A stretch of 12,069 nucleotides of DNA. Origin: QHCF01 sp003244275. Lineage in GTDB: Bacteria; Actinomycetota; Acidimicrobiia; Acidimicrobiales; QHCF01. A program made the translations under genes and the position numbers. Positions 1-8,190 of the stretch are shown here, in pieces. The notes under the pieces were generated by a model that made no database searches, was not told the origin of the DNA, and was given only the letters and a program-made list of their open reading frames with translations. Where the stretch lies: positions 1 through 12,069 of the forward strand of contig DAIROT010000059.1 in assembly GCA_036806345.1 (NCBI GenBank), in the 5' to 3' direction. Each line of letters starts with the position of its first letter. Position 1 is the first letter of the stretch.

Positions 1-54
1 TTTACGTGAGGCAACGAATCAGTCCTGCCGGAGGATTTGACGTGAGGCAACAGG
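1..54 (+). repeat. Left copy of a 54-bp inverted repeat at the window ends
   Basis: Bases 1-54 are the exact reverse complement of 12015-12068, and the match stops at base 55. Inside are two direct copies of ACGTGAGGCAAC (4-15 and 40-51, 36 bp apart). Between them lies a small stem-loop, AGTCCT/AGGATT with a five-base loop (21-37, one G-T pair). The repeat starts 37 bp past the stop codon of the solute-binding protein gene. It has no coding content I can support. It may be the edge of a dispersed repeat or insertion sequence that continues outside the window. Confidence 0.9.
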
Positions 55-91
55 GCAGCTCCCACGCAGCCATTCAGCCGCCACGGCCGGC

Positions 92-1855
92 TCAGCCCTC
101 GGGCTTGAAGCCCCAGGTGTTGCAGTCCCAGAAGGGCGTGGACGTGCTGGCGTTGGCCGCGATGTTGCCGTACCGCTGGTTGAAGGCGATGAAGGTGGGC
201 TCCTGGTACAGAGGCAGGGTGGCCATGTCCTTCCACAGCAGGGTATCCACCTGGTTGTAGTCGGAGGTGGCGGTGACCGCATTCAGCTCGCCTGATGCGG
301 TGGCCATCAGCGAGTCCACCCTTGGATCGGCATGGCCGTCGTAGCTCTGTGACCCGGCACTCGGCGAACCGGCAACGCCACTGGCGTAGGCGGCCTGGTT
401 GGCTGACGGGAAGGGCGAGGCCGGCCGGGTGAACAGGGCCAGGTCGAAATTCCCCCCCGCCAGGTCGACCCCGACGAACTTGTCGGGCGGGTCGTTGGCG
501 ATGTCGACCTTGATGCCACCGGCCGTGAGCTGAGCCGCCAGGATCTGCTCGGTGCGCAGAGCCAGGTCGTCTCCAGTGGGGGTGCCCAGCCGGACCTCCA
601 GAGGGGCGCCGTCCTTGGACCACACGCCGTCCAGGCCCATGGTGAAGCCGTCCCCGGTGAGCAACCTGGCCTCGGCGGCCAGGTCGGCGTGCCGGTAGGC
701 GCCCCCGCTGTTGTCCTGGTAGCCAACCTGGTTGTTCACGTAGATCCGGTTGTTCAGCACTCTGACCTGCGAGTTGAGCTGGTCGACGCTCTGGCGGACC
801 AGCCTGGTCCGGTCGATGGCCTTGGCCATGGCCCGGCGCACCACCGGGTCGCCCAGGAGGGGATTCTGCTGGTTGAAGTCCAGCTGCTCGAAGGCCAGCC
901 CCTGCCCGACCCCGGCGTCCACCCCCGGGATGGGGCTTACCTGGCTGATCACGCCCAGCTGGGGCGCTTGCGGATGGACCAGCTGGAGCTGGTCGTTCTG
1001 CAGGAGTGACGCGTCCTGGGCCGGGTCGGGCACCAGCTTGAACACGATGGTGTCGAGGCGAGCGGCCTTGCCCCAGTAGCTGGGATTGCGAGCCAGCACC
1101 AACTGGGACCCGGGGGTGTCACTCTGGACGATATAGGGTCCGCCGGAGACCTCCACGGCCGGGTCAAACTTGTCGAAACCGGTGTTCCAGCCGACCTGCC
1201 TGGCGATGTGGGCTGGGATGAGCGGCCGCCCGGCGCCGAAGAGGCTCTCCCAGTCGGCGTAGGGCTTGTCGAACACCACGGTCACGGTCTTCCCGCCGTC
1301 TGAGCCCGTGATCGAGCGGATCTGGCTGTACCCGGCGGTGCTGGCCGGCTCGTAGGGCTTGCCGTCCACATCACTCAGGGCCGGGTTGCCCGACTGGGCC
1401 TGCCAGTTGTAGACGAAGTCGTCGGCACTGATAGGCACCCCGTCCGACCAGACCGCCTTCGGGTTGATCTTGTAGACGATGGTCTGGGGGCTGGTGTCCA
1501 CCAGCTCGGCGCTGTCCATCAGCTCGGTGTCGAGCACCGGCTTCAACCCGGCATTCAGCCGAAAGACCTCGGGGTACACGCGGGCGTCCACCTCCGCCCC
1601 AATTTCGGCCGGGCCGACTCCGCTCGCTCCAAACTGGCTGGCGGCGGCCGCCGTGTTGATGTTGAACCCGGACAGCTCCTGCTGGGTGCCAAAGGTCAGG
1701 CTGCCTCCGTCGTTCACCTTCACCGGGCCGCTGGGTAGCGTGGTCGAGGTGCTGGTCGAGCTGGTTGGAGCCACGTGGTGACCGGTCGTTGCCGTCCTGC
1801 CACACCCGGCCGCCAACAGCCCCAAGGCGCCCAAGAGGATCAAGACGCGCCGCAC
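92..1855 (-). CDS. ABC transporter solute-binding lipoprotein, peptide/nickel family (SBP_bac_5)
   Basis: This 587-residue protein is probably an exported, lipid-anchored solute receptor for an ABC importer of the oligopeptide/nickel class; its ligand cannot be told from sequence. The N-terminus is a lipoprotein signal: MRR, a hydrophobic stretch, then lipobox LAAGC with the modified Cys at residue 18. A Ser/Thr-rich linker follows (about 31-39). The mature part has the family look: GGSLTFGTQQEL near the start, AVWSDGVPISADDFVYNWQ, a GGPYIV strand followed by LVLARNPSYWG, and RRAMAKAIDR in the second lobe. The start is GTG, 20 nt after the secG stop, with no clear ribosome site, so translation may depend on read-through from upstream. 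No permease or ATPase gene is visible; partners may lie elsewhere or beyond the end. Family call is firm, substrate unknown. Confidence 0.88.
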   Translation of the reverse strand: MRRVLILLGALGLLAAGCGRTATTGHHVAPTSSTSTSTTLPSGPVKVNDGGSLTFGTQQELSGFNINTAAAASQFGASGVGPAEIGAEVDARVYPEVFRLNAGLKPVLDTELMDSAELVDTSPQTIVYKINPKAVWSDGVPISADDFVYNWQAQSGNPALSDVDGKPYEPASTAGYSQIRSITGSDGGKTVTVVFDKPYADWESLFGAGRPLIPAHIARQVGWNTGFDKFDPAVEVSGGPYIVQSDTPGSQLVLARNPSYWGKAARLDTIVFKLVPDPAQDASLLQNDQLQLVHPQAPQLGVISQVSPIPGVDAGVGQGLAFEQLDFNQQNPLLGDPVVRRAMAKAIDRTRLVRQSVDQLNSQVRVLNNRIYVNNQVGYQDNSGGAYRHADLAAEARLLTGDGFTMGLDGVWSKDGAPLEVRLGTPTGDDLALRTEQILAAQLTAGGIKVDIANDPPDKFVGVDLAGGNFDLALFTRPASPFPSANQAAYASGVAGSPSAGSQSYDGHADPRVDSLMATASGELNAVTATSDYNQVDTLLWKDMATLPLYQEPTFIAFNQRYGNIAANASTSTPFWDCNTWGFKPEG

Positions 1856-1875
1856 GCCAGGCCGGAGCAGTGTTG

Positions 1876-2106
1876 CTATTGGAGCCGGAGGGCCAGGATG
1901 ACGGTGGTGAAGGCGAAGATGACCGCCACCGCCACGGTGATGCGGTCCAGGTTGCGCTCGACCACCGTGGAGCCCGACGCGGCTGAGCCAACCGAGCCGC
2001 CGAACATGTCCGACAGGCCCCCGCCCCGGCCGCTGTGCAGCAGGATAAGCACGATCAGGCCGAACGAGACCCCCAGGTGGATGGCAAGAATGAGCGCGGT
2101 CAGCAT
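1876..2106 (-). CDS. secG: Sec translocase subunit SecG
   Basis: SecG is the small accessory subunit of the SecYEG protein-export channel in the cytoplasmic membrane. The 76-residue product has the family layout: a hydrophobic helix at about 3-24, a glycine-rich loop containing GRGGGLSDMFGG (about 26-37), and a second helix at about 55-74. Length is normal. The start is ATG, 13 nt after the tpiA stop; the stop is TAG. Position after gap-pgk-tpiA is typical of actinobacteria and many other bacteria and supports the name. There is no strong Shine-Dalgarno sequence, so it is probably read as part of the operon. Confidence 0.93.
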   Translation of the reverse strand: MLTALILAIHLGVSFGLIVLILLHSGRGGGLSDMFGGSVGSAASGSTVVERNLDRITVAVAVIFAFTTVILALRLQ

Positions 2107-2119
2107 AACTGCTGGTAGG

Positions 2120-2914
2120 CTAGCAGGCAGCCTGAGCAGCCACGATGGCCGCGAAGTCGTCGGGGTCGAGGGATGCCCCGCCCACCAGCGCCCCGTCGAT
2201 GTCAGGCTGGGCCAGCAACGGGGCGGCGTTCGACCCCTTCACCGACCCTCCGTACTGAATCCTCACGAAATTGGCCGCCTCCTGCCCAGCCGCCTTGCCC
2301 ACTCCCGCCCGGATGGCGGCCGCCACCTCCTGGGCGTCTTCTGGCGTGGCGTTGCGACCGGTCCCGATGGCCCAGATGGGCTCATAGGCCACCACCATGG
2401 CCCTCACCGCCTCGGGGCTGACTCCGTCCAGGGCCGAGCGCAGCTGGGAGGCGACCTTGTCCAGCGTGGTCCCGGCGTCGCGCTCCTCCAGGGTCTCGCC
2501 CACGCACAGGATGGGAGTCATGGAATGGCGCAGCACCGCCCCCAGCTTGGCCCGTACCATCTCGTCGGTCTCACCCAGGAGCTGGCGGCGCTCGGAGTGG
2601 CCGACGATGACGTAAGCCACGTCCAGCTTGGCCAGCATGGGCGCGCTGACCTCACCGGTGAAGGCCCCGGCGTCCTCCCAGTGGCAATCCTGGGCGCCCA
2701 GGGCGAGCGGTAGGTCATCCGAACCGATGATCGTCTGCACCGTGCGCAGGGAGGTAAAGGGTGGGTGCATGGACACCTCGACGGCGTCGGTCTCGGCTGA
2801 GCTGAGGCGATAGGACAGCTTCTGCACCACCTGGATGGCCTCCAGGTGGTTGAGGTTCATCTTCCAGTTGCCGCTGATCAGGGGGCGCCGAGGCGGCGTG
2901 GGTGAGTCAGCCAC
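2120..2914 (-). CDS. tpiA: Triose-phosphate isomerase
   Basis: Interconverts dihydroxyacetone phosphate and glyceraldehyde 3-phosphate in cytoplasmic glycolysis. Taken from the GTG at 2914, the protein has 264 residues, normal for the family. Visible active-site features are N16 and K18 in SGNWKMN, H106 in VGHSERR, and E178 in AYEPIWAIGTG. The phosphate-binding strands YGGSVKG and ALVGGASL lie near the C-terminus. The frame stays open far upstream inside pgk, but the conserved protein begins just before RRPLISGNWKMN, so a start near 2914 is required. An in-frame ATG at 2935 is the alternative and would add seven residues. The GTG overlaps the pgk stop by 8 nt (GTGGCTGA), which suggests coupled translation. 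Confidence 0.95.
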   Translation of the reverse strand: MADSPTPPRRPLISGNWKMNLNHLEAIQVVQKLSYRLSSAETDAVEVSMHPPFTSLRTVQTIIGSDDLPLALGAQDCHWEDAGAFTGEVSAPMLAKLDVAYVIVGHSERRQLLGETDEMVRAKLGAVLRHSMTPILCVGETLEERDAGTTLDKVASQLRSALDGVSPEAVRAMVVAYEPIWAIGTGRNATPEDAQEVAAAIRAGVGKAAGQEAANFVRIQYGGSVKGSNAAPLLAQPDIDGALVGGASLDPDDFAAIVAAQAAC

Positions 2915-4050
2915 CCTCGGATGCCCTCGGGGCATTGGAGGTTGACCGGAGGGCAGCCAGGCCCGGGAGATCCCCCTTCTCCAGCAGCTCCAGGGCAGCT
3001 CCCCCACCGGTCGAGAGATGGCCCACCCGGTCGACCAAGCCCAACTGGGCCATGGCTGCCGCGCTGTCGCCCCCGCCCACGACCGTGAAGCCCTTGCAGG
3101 CGGCCACCGCTCGGGCCACCGTCTCGGTGCCAGCCGCGAAGCGCTGGTCCTCGAACTGGCCCATGGGCCCGTTCCAGAACACCGTCCCGGCTCCCTCGAT
3201 CTCGTCGGCAAACTCGGCGGCGGTGGCCGGACCGATGTCGCGGCCCGACCAGCCGTCGGGCACACTCCGCCCCACCTGGCGTACCTCACCGGGATCGCCT
3301 GGCCCCAGGGCAACGATGTCGGTGGGCAGAACGATCCGCCCCCCCGAGTCGATCAGCTCACGACAGGCATCCACCTGGTCCTCCTCCAGCATCGAGTCAC
3401 CCACATCGTGGCCCAGGGCGGCCAGGAAGGTGAAGCACATGCCCCCACCCACCAGGACCACCTCGACCCTCTCGGAAAGAGTCCGCAGCAGCTCCAGCTT
3501 GTCGCTGACCTTGGCCCCTCCCAGCACGGCCACGAACGGTCGGGCCGGATGCTCCAGCAGGCTGCCCAGGGCGTCCACCTCGGCCGCCAGCAACCGGCCG
3601 GCCGCGCTGGGCAGCCGGGCCGGCGGCCCGACGACCGAGGCATGGGCTCGATGGGCGGCCCCGAAGGCGTCGTTGACGTACAAATCCTGGCCCTCCACCA
3701 GGCGATCGACGAAGGCCTGATCGTTGGCCTCCTCGCCCGGGTCGAAGCGCAGGTTCTCCATCAGCTCCACCCCAGGGGCCAGCTCCTCCAGGCGCCGGCG
3801 GACCGGGTCCAGCGAGTACTTGGGATCAGGATGGCCCTTAGGCCGGCCGAGATGGCAACACACGGTCACGGTTGCCCCCCTCTCGGTCAGCCACTCGAGA
3901 GTGGGCAAGGAGGAGCGTATGCGGAAATCATCCTCAATTTCGCGCTGGCTGCTGATCGGCACATTCAGGTCGGACCGCACCAGCACCCGCTTACCGGACG
4001 GGTCGGGGAGATCCTCCAGCCGGGGCAGGCGGCTGGCACCCCCCTCGGTG

Positions 4051-4058
<8 letters not shown>
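2907..4058 (-). CDS. pgk: Phosphoglycerate kinase
   Basis: Transfers phosphate from 1,3-bisphosphoglycerate to ADP, the first ATP-forming step of lower glycolysis. The 383-residue length is slightly short but normal. Family signatures run in order: VLVRSDLNVP (25-34, substrate site), HLGRPKGH (69-76), NLRFDPGEEAND (102-113), AFGAAHRAHAS (131-141), LGGAKVSDK (179-187), VFWNGPMGQFE (293-303), the nucleotide-binding GGGDSAAA (328-335) and STGGGAALELL (349-359). The GTG start overlaps the gap stop by 8 nt (GTGCCTGA), and AGGTGG lies 3 nt upstream inside gap. Both features support translation coupled to gap. Confidence 0.96.
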
Positions 4059-5082
<1,024 letters not shown>

Positions 5083-5087
5083 GGTGG

Positions 5088-5096
5088 CTCCTCCCC
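5088..5096 (-). promoter_or_regulatory. Strong ribosome binding site of gap
   Basis: On the minus strand this reads GGGGAGGAG, ending 5 nt before the gap ATG. It is the best Shine-Dalgarno sequence in the window and fixes the gap start. It contrasts with the overlapping, weakly led starts of pgk and tpiA, which suggests that gap receives independent initiation while the next two genes are coupled to it. Confidence 0.8.
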
Positions 5097-5148
5097 GGTG
5101 CCGGTGGCCCGGTTTGACTGCTGGCCCTCTTCGGAAAATGGCCCTGGC

Positions 5149-6132
5149 CTACCGGACCAGGTCGGCGAGGGCACCTGCCAGTCTGGCCTCATCGTGGCCC
5201 CGTCCGCCAGTCCCAGTGAGAACGGTGTCGACGACCCGTGGCCCGCGGGTGGCGTCCAGGCGCCCCATGGAGATGGTGGTCGTGTCGCAGAGGACCACAT
5301 CCACCTCGACTCCATGGGCCCTCAGGGCCTCGACATGGGCAGCCACGTCATAGTCGGTGGTCTCTGGATCCTGGGGAGCCAGGTTGCAGACGTAGACCCG
5401 AGTGGCCCTGCCCGAGTTGGCCGCCAGGCTGTCCCTCAGTGCGGGCACGGCCACGACAGCCAGCACGCTGGTGTACAACGACCCGGGTCCGATGACCACC
5501 TGGTCGGCCCGGGCCAGGGCAGCCAGGGCGGCCGGCGGGCTGGGAGGATCCGGGGGCGCCAGTGACACTCGGGTCACCTGGCGGGCCTGGCCCACCGCCA
5601 CCTGCCCCTCCACCGCCCCTTCGGCGGCGTCGGCCTTGAGGGTGACCGGATCCTCGGTGGCCGGTAGCACCTTGCCGTTGGAACCGAGCAGGCGGCCGGC
5701 CTCGTCCAATGCCCTCAAGTGGTCACCGGTCACCGCCGCCAAGCCGGCGATGATCAGGTTGCCCACCGCGTGCCCCTCGAGCTCGCCGGCCTCGAAGCGG
5801 TGCTCGAAGGTCCGGGCCCACAGCGAGCCGGGGTCGGCCAGGGCCACCAGGCACTTGCGGAGGTCCCCGGGCGCGGGGATGCCCAGTCCCTGGCGCAGCC
5901 GGCCGCTCGATCCTCCATCATCAGCCACCGAGACGATGGCGGTGAGCTCCCCGGCATAGCTCCGGGCCGCCCGGAGGGTGGAGGCCAGGCCGTGCCCGCC
6001 CCCGATGGCGACCACGCGAGGGCCGCCGTTGGCTTGGGCCGTGGCCTCGTTGGCCTGGCTGGCCTCGTTGGCCTGGGCGTGGCTGGCCTGGGCGTGGCTG
6101 GCCTGGGCGTGGCTGGCCTGGGTTGGCTTCAA
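5149..6132 (-). CDS. yvcK: YvcK/CofD-family gluconeogenesis-factor-like protein with a repeat-rich N-terminus
   Basis: YvcK proteins bind UDP-sugars and are needed for growth on gluconeogenic carbon and for normal peptidoglycan synthesis in other Gram-positive bacteria. Family motifs seen here (327-residue numbering) are AIGGGHGLASTLR (about 42-54), SVADDGGSSGRLR, PAPGDLRKCL, AVGNLIIAGL, VIGPGSLYTSVL and a C-terminal NLAPQDPETTDYD region. The start chosen is TTG at 6132, which overlaps the rapZ stop as TTGA. Residues 5-35 are then a low-complexity Ala/Gln/Ser/His/Asn segment made of QASHA repeats (15 bp each) and 18-bp variants, all multiples of three. A GTG at 6015, just before VAIGGGHGL, is a real alternative and would leave the repeats untranslated. 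Neither start has a clear ribosome site. Function is firm by family; the N-terminus is uncertain. Confidence 0.9.
   Translation of the reverse strand: MKPTQASHAQASHAQASHAQANEASQANEATAQANGGPRVVAIGGGHGLASTLRAARSYAGELTAIVSVADDGGSSGRLRQGLGIPAPGDLRKCLVALADPGSLWARTFEHRFEAGELEGHAVGNLIIAGLAAVTGDHLRALDEAGRLLGSNGKVLPATEDPVTLKADAAEGAVEGQVAVGQARQVTRVSLAPPDPPSPPAALAALARADQVVIGPGSLYTSVLAVVAVPALRDSLAANSGRATRVYVCNLAPQDPETTDYDVAAHVEALRAHGVEVDVVLCDTTTISMGRLDATRGPRVVDTVLTGTGGRGHDEARLAGALADLVR
6043..6122. repeat. Short tandem repeats at the 5' end of yvcK
   Basis: On the plus strand GGCCTGGGCGTGGCT occurs three times in exact tandem (6070-6084, 6085-6099, 6100-6114), with a partial fourth copy to 6122. Just before these are two 18-bp units beginning GGCCTCGTTGGCCTGG (6043-6060 and 6061-6078). 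Read on the minus strand in the yvcK frame they encode QASHA and related Ala/Gln/Asn/Glu/Ser units. Unit lengths of 15 and 18 preserve frame, which agrees with a coding region that can grow or shrink by slippage. Confidence 0.9.
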
Positions 6133-7010
6133 CGGTCGACGTCCCGGTGCAGGACCGTGGGTTCGAGCCCCCGACCCTGAAGCCGCCTGGCCAGCTCGTC
6201 GGCCAGCACGACCGAGCGGTGCTGACCGCCGGTACAGCCAATGGCAATGGTGAGATAGGACTTGCCCTCCCTCACGTAGGCAGGGATCAGCAGGGCGAAG
6301 AGGTCGTCGAGCTTGTCCAGGAAAGCAGCCGTGTCCGGCTGCTCCAACACGTAGGACCTGACCGGGCGGTCCCTCCCGGTGAGCGGCCGGAGCTCGGCCA
6401 CCCAGTGGGGATTGGGCAGGAAACGGCAGTCCAGCACCATGTCCACGTCCAGCGGTATGCCGTGCTTGAAGCCAAAGGACACCACCGTCGTCTGCAGGCT
6501 GGCATCCCGGTCCCCCCGCTCGAACAGCTCGATGAGGCGACCCCGTAGCTGGTGGACATTGAGGTCGCTGGTGTCCACCACCACATCGGCCTGGTCCTTG
6601 ATGGTGTCCATCAGCCGGCGCTCGGCGGCGATGGAGCCACCCACCCCTTCGGCGGTCAGCGGGTGACGGCGCCGGGTGCCCTCGAACCGGCGAACCAGGA
6701 CATCGTCGGCCGCATCCAGGAACAGCACCCGGACCGTGCCCTCACTGGCTCGCAATGCCTCGATGGCGGGAGCCACCTCGTCCAGGTACTCGGTACCACC
6801 CCGGCCGATGACCAGGGCCACTCGCTCAGTCTCCGAGCCTGGCCGTCCCACCAGGTCGGTCACCTTGGTGATGAGGGCGGGCGGCATGTTGTCGATCACG
6901 AACCAGCCCAGATCCTCCAAGGTGGCCGCCGCCGTCGACCGACCGGCCCCGGACAGACCGGTGATGATGAGGAACTCGCTCACTGCCGTGCTCTTCCCAT
7001 TCCGGGCCAT
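6129..7010 (-). CDS. rapZ: RNase adapter / nucleotide-binding protein RapZ (YvcJ family)
   Basis: RapZ in enteric bacteria is an adapter guiding RNase E to the GlmZ small RNA and so tunes amino-sugar synthesis; the role in actinobacteria is less clear. The protein (293 residues from the ATG at 7010) has the P-loop GLSGAGRS (18-25), followed by LEDLGWFVIDNMPP. The conserved C-terminal domain includes LPNPHW and IGCTGGQHRSV. The P-loop Lys is Arg, as in other actinobacterial homologues that I recall. The ATG at 7010 is preferred because GGGGGTG lies 5 nt upstream; an ATG at 7031 would add seven residues. The stop overlaps the yvcK start by 4 nt, so the two are probably co-translated. Confidence 0.93.
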   Translation of the reverse strand: MARNGKSTAVSEFLIITGLSGAGRSTAAATLEDLGWFVIDNMPPALITKVTDLVGRPGSETERVALVIGRGGTEYLDEVAPAIEALRASEGTVRVLFLDAADDVLVRRFEGTRRRHPLTAEGVGGSIAAERRLMDTIKDQADVVVDTSDLNVHQLRGRLIELFERGDRDASLQTTVVSFGFKHGIPLDVDMVLDCRFLPNPHWVAELRPLTGRDRPVRSYVLEQPDTAAFLDKLDDLFALLIPAYVREGKSYLTIAIGCTGGQHRSVVLADELARRLQGRGLEPTVLHRDVDR

Positions 7011-7015
7011 TGTCG

Positions 7016-7022
7016 CACCCCC
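7016..7022 (-). promoter_or_regulatory. Ribosome binding site deciding the rapZ start
   Basis: The minus strand reads GGGGGTG, one base off GGAGGTG, ending 5 nt before the ATG at 7010. The earlier ATG at 7031 has only AGGG touching it with no spacer. This favours the shorter RapZ protein. Confidence 0.5.
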
Positions 7023-7031
7023 AGCTTCCAT

Positions 7032-7082
7032 CCCTGACTAATGGTATTTTCATGTCTCCTCATGTCTCTTTGTCCGGGTTCA
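7032..7082. promoter_or_regulatory. AT-richer divergent promoter region between rapZ and the DUF559 gene
   Basis: This short stretch is clearly richer in A/T than the surrounding DNA and separates two genes reading outward, so promoters for both should lie in or near it. CATGTCTC occurs twice (7051-7058 and 7061-7068), exactly one helical turn apart, as a possible regulator site. An A/T-rich block, TATTTT on the plus strand at 7045-7050, could serve as part of a -10 box, but I find no convincing -35 on either strand. Its base composition also argues against the plus-strand gene starting at the ATG at 7041. Confidence 0.4.
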
Positions 7083-8072
7083 GTGGCTCAAGTGGTCGGC
7101 GCGGAGCGACATCTGGACGTGCTGGCCCAATCCCAGCACGGCCTTGTCACCCGTAGCCAAGCCGTCGAGTTAAGTATCTCCAGCGCCCGGATTGGTCACC
7201 GACTGCGCTCCGGTCGATGGCAATCCATCCATCCCGGCGTCTACCGCCTCCCCGGCACACCTCGCACCCTGCAACAGAGGATCCTCGGCGCCTGCCTGGC
7301 TGCTGGGCCGTCCGCCATGGCGTCCCACCGTTCGGCCGGGTGGCTCTGGGGACTGCTCGACACGGGCCTGGTGGTCGTTGAGGTCAGCATTGCGTACGGT
7401 CACCACCGCAGGATCAAGGGCGCGTCCCTCCACCAGTTCCGGGACACCTGCCCCCGGCCAGTCAGGCACAAGGCGCACATCCCCCTCACGGACCCCTTGC
7501 TTACCCTGTTCGACCTGGCGGGCGTGCTCAGATTTCACCACCTCGAGCATGCCGTCGACGCAGGCATTGCTTCGCGTCTGGTAACCCTCGCTGGGCTACG
7601 TGCCGAGGTGCAGCGACGCCAGGCCCGCGGTCGGCGGGGAGGTCCTGCGCTGCGGGCGATCCTCCAGGGCCGCGGCGTCCTACCCGGGCCCCCGCCCAGC
7701 GTGTTGGAGTCCCGGATGTATCGGCTCCTGTGTCGTCACGACCTGGCCCCACCGGTGAGGGAGCTGCCGGTGGCGAGCAGGGGACATCACTACCGGCTGG
7801 ACTTCGCCTATCCGGAGGCCGGCCTGGCTGTGGAGACCGACGGCTACGAGCACCATGCCACGCCCCAGGCACGCGACGAGGACGCCGCTCGTCAGAACAA
7901 CCTGGTCTTGGCCGGATGGCGAGTCCTGCGCTACACGTGGGGGGACTTGACCCGGGAACCGGAGTATGTGGCCCGGCAGGTTCGCCAAGCCCTGATGTCC
8001 GGCCGCCACCCCCTCCCTTCCTCGGTTGACGGCTCCGATCCTCGCCCTATCGATGGGCTCTCAACCCCTTAA
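7083..8072 (+). CDS. AbiEi-like antitoxin domain plus DUF559 nuclease-like domain protein
   Basis: Numbering is from the GTG at 7083 (329 residues). Residues about 10-60 (LDVLAQSQHGLVTRSQAVEL through IHPGVYRLPG) resemble the AbiEi-type winged-helix N-terminal domain common in actinobacterial proteins. Residues about 205-305 match DUF559, a PD-(D/E)XK nuclease-like fold related to Vsr: E209 in ESRMYRLL, D240 in YRLDFAYP and E251/D253 in AVETDGYEHH are the likely catalytic set. A Lys/Arg-rich linker (178-187) joins the halves. An ATG at 7041 would add 14 residues, but those codons are unusually A/T-rich and leave only 9 nt to the 7031 rapZ start. No toxin partner is adjacent, so this is probably not a two-gene toxin-antitoxin pair. 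Its biological role is unknown. It is the only plus-strand gene between rapZ and uvrC. Confidence 0.8.
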   Translation: MAQVVGAERHLDVLAQSQHGLVTRSQAVELSISSARIGHRLRSGRWQSIHPGVYRLPGTPRTLQQRILGACLAAGPSAMASHRSAGWLWGLLDTGLVVVEVSIAYGHHRRIKGASLHQFRDTCPRPVRHKAHIPLTDPLLTLFDLAGVLRFHHLEHAVDAGIASRLVTLAGLRAEVQRRQARGRRGGPALRAILQGRGVLPGPPPSVLESRMYRLLCRHDLAPPVRELPVASRGHHYRLDFAYPEAGLAVETDGYEHHATPQARDEDAARQNNLVLAGWRVLRYTWGDLTREPEYVARQVRQALMSGRHPLPSSVDGSDPRPIDGLSTP

Positions 8073-8090
8073 GCGCCTTGATCCACCTTT

Positions 8091-8130
8091 TGTGACTGTC
8101 TGGCGCGCTATGCGCGCTTCAGCGGTCACA
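8091..8130 (-). repeat. REP-like palindromic element, copy 1
   Basis: Outer arms TGTGAC (8091-8096) and GTCACA (8125-8130) pair. An inner hairpin GCGCGC (8103-8108)/GCGCGC (8112-8117) with a TAT loop sits on top, with small bulges between. The strong stem begins 18 nt after the DUF559 stop codon. Its reverse complement begins TGTGACCGCTGA and aligns with copy 2 over about 40 bp with one shift and a few changes. It probably belongs to a REP/BIME-like class and may stabilise or end the transcript. Confidence 0.75.
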
Positions 8131-8190
8131 GATAACCGGTGAACCCTCCCCTGGCTCCCGACAAACTCCCGGTAAGCGAGGCCGAGCATC

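Noticed and set aside
1..54. CRISPR array at the window ends, suggested by the 36-bp period
   Set aside because: Only a 12-bp unit repeats, the sequence between is identical at both ends rather than spacer-like, and no cas gene is present.
1..54. Integron attC site
   Set aside because: The GTTGCCT units do not fit the GTTRRRY/RYYYAAC core pattern, and no integrase is present.
1775..2713. A 312-codon plus-strand frame opposite the start of the lipoprotein gene, secG and tpiA
   Set aside because: Spans three real genes in antisense and has no recognisable domain.
2915..3313. N-terminal extension of tpiA through the end of pgk
   Set aside because: The frame is open but lies inside pgk coding DNA, and triose-phosphate isomerases start just before the GNWKMN motif.
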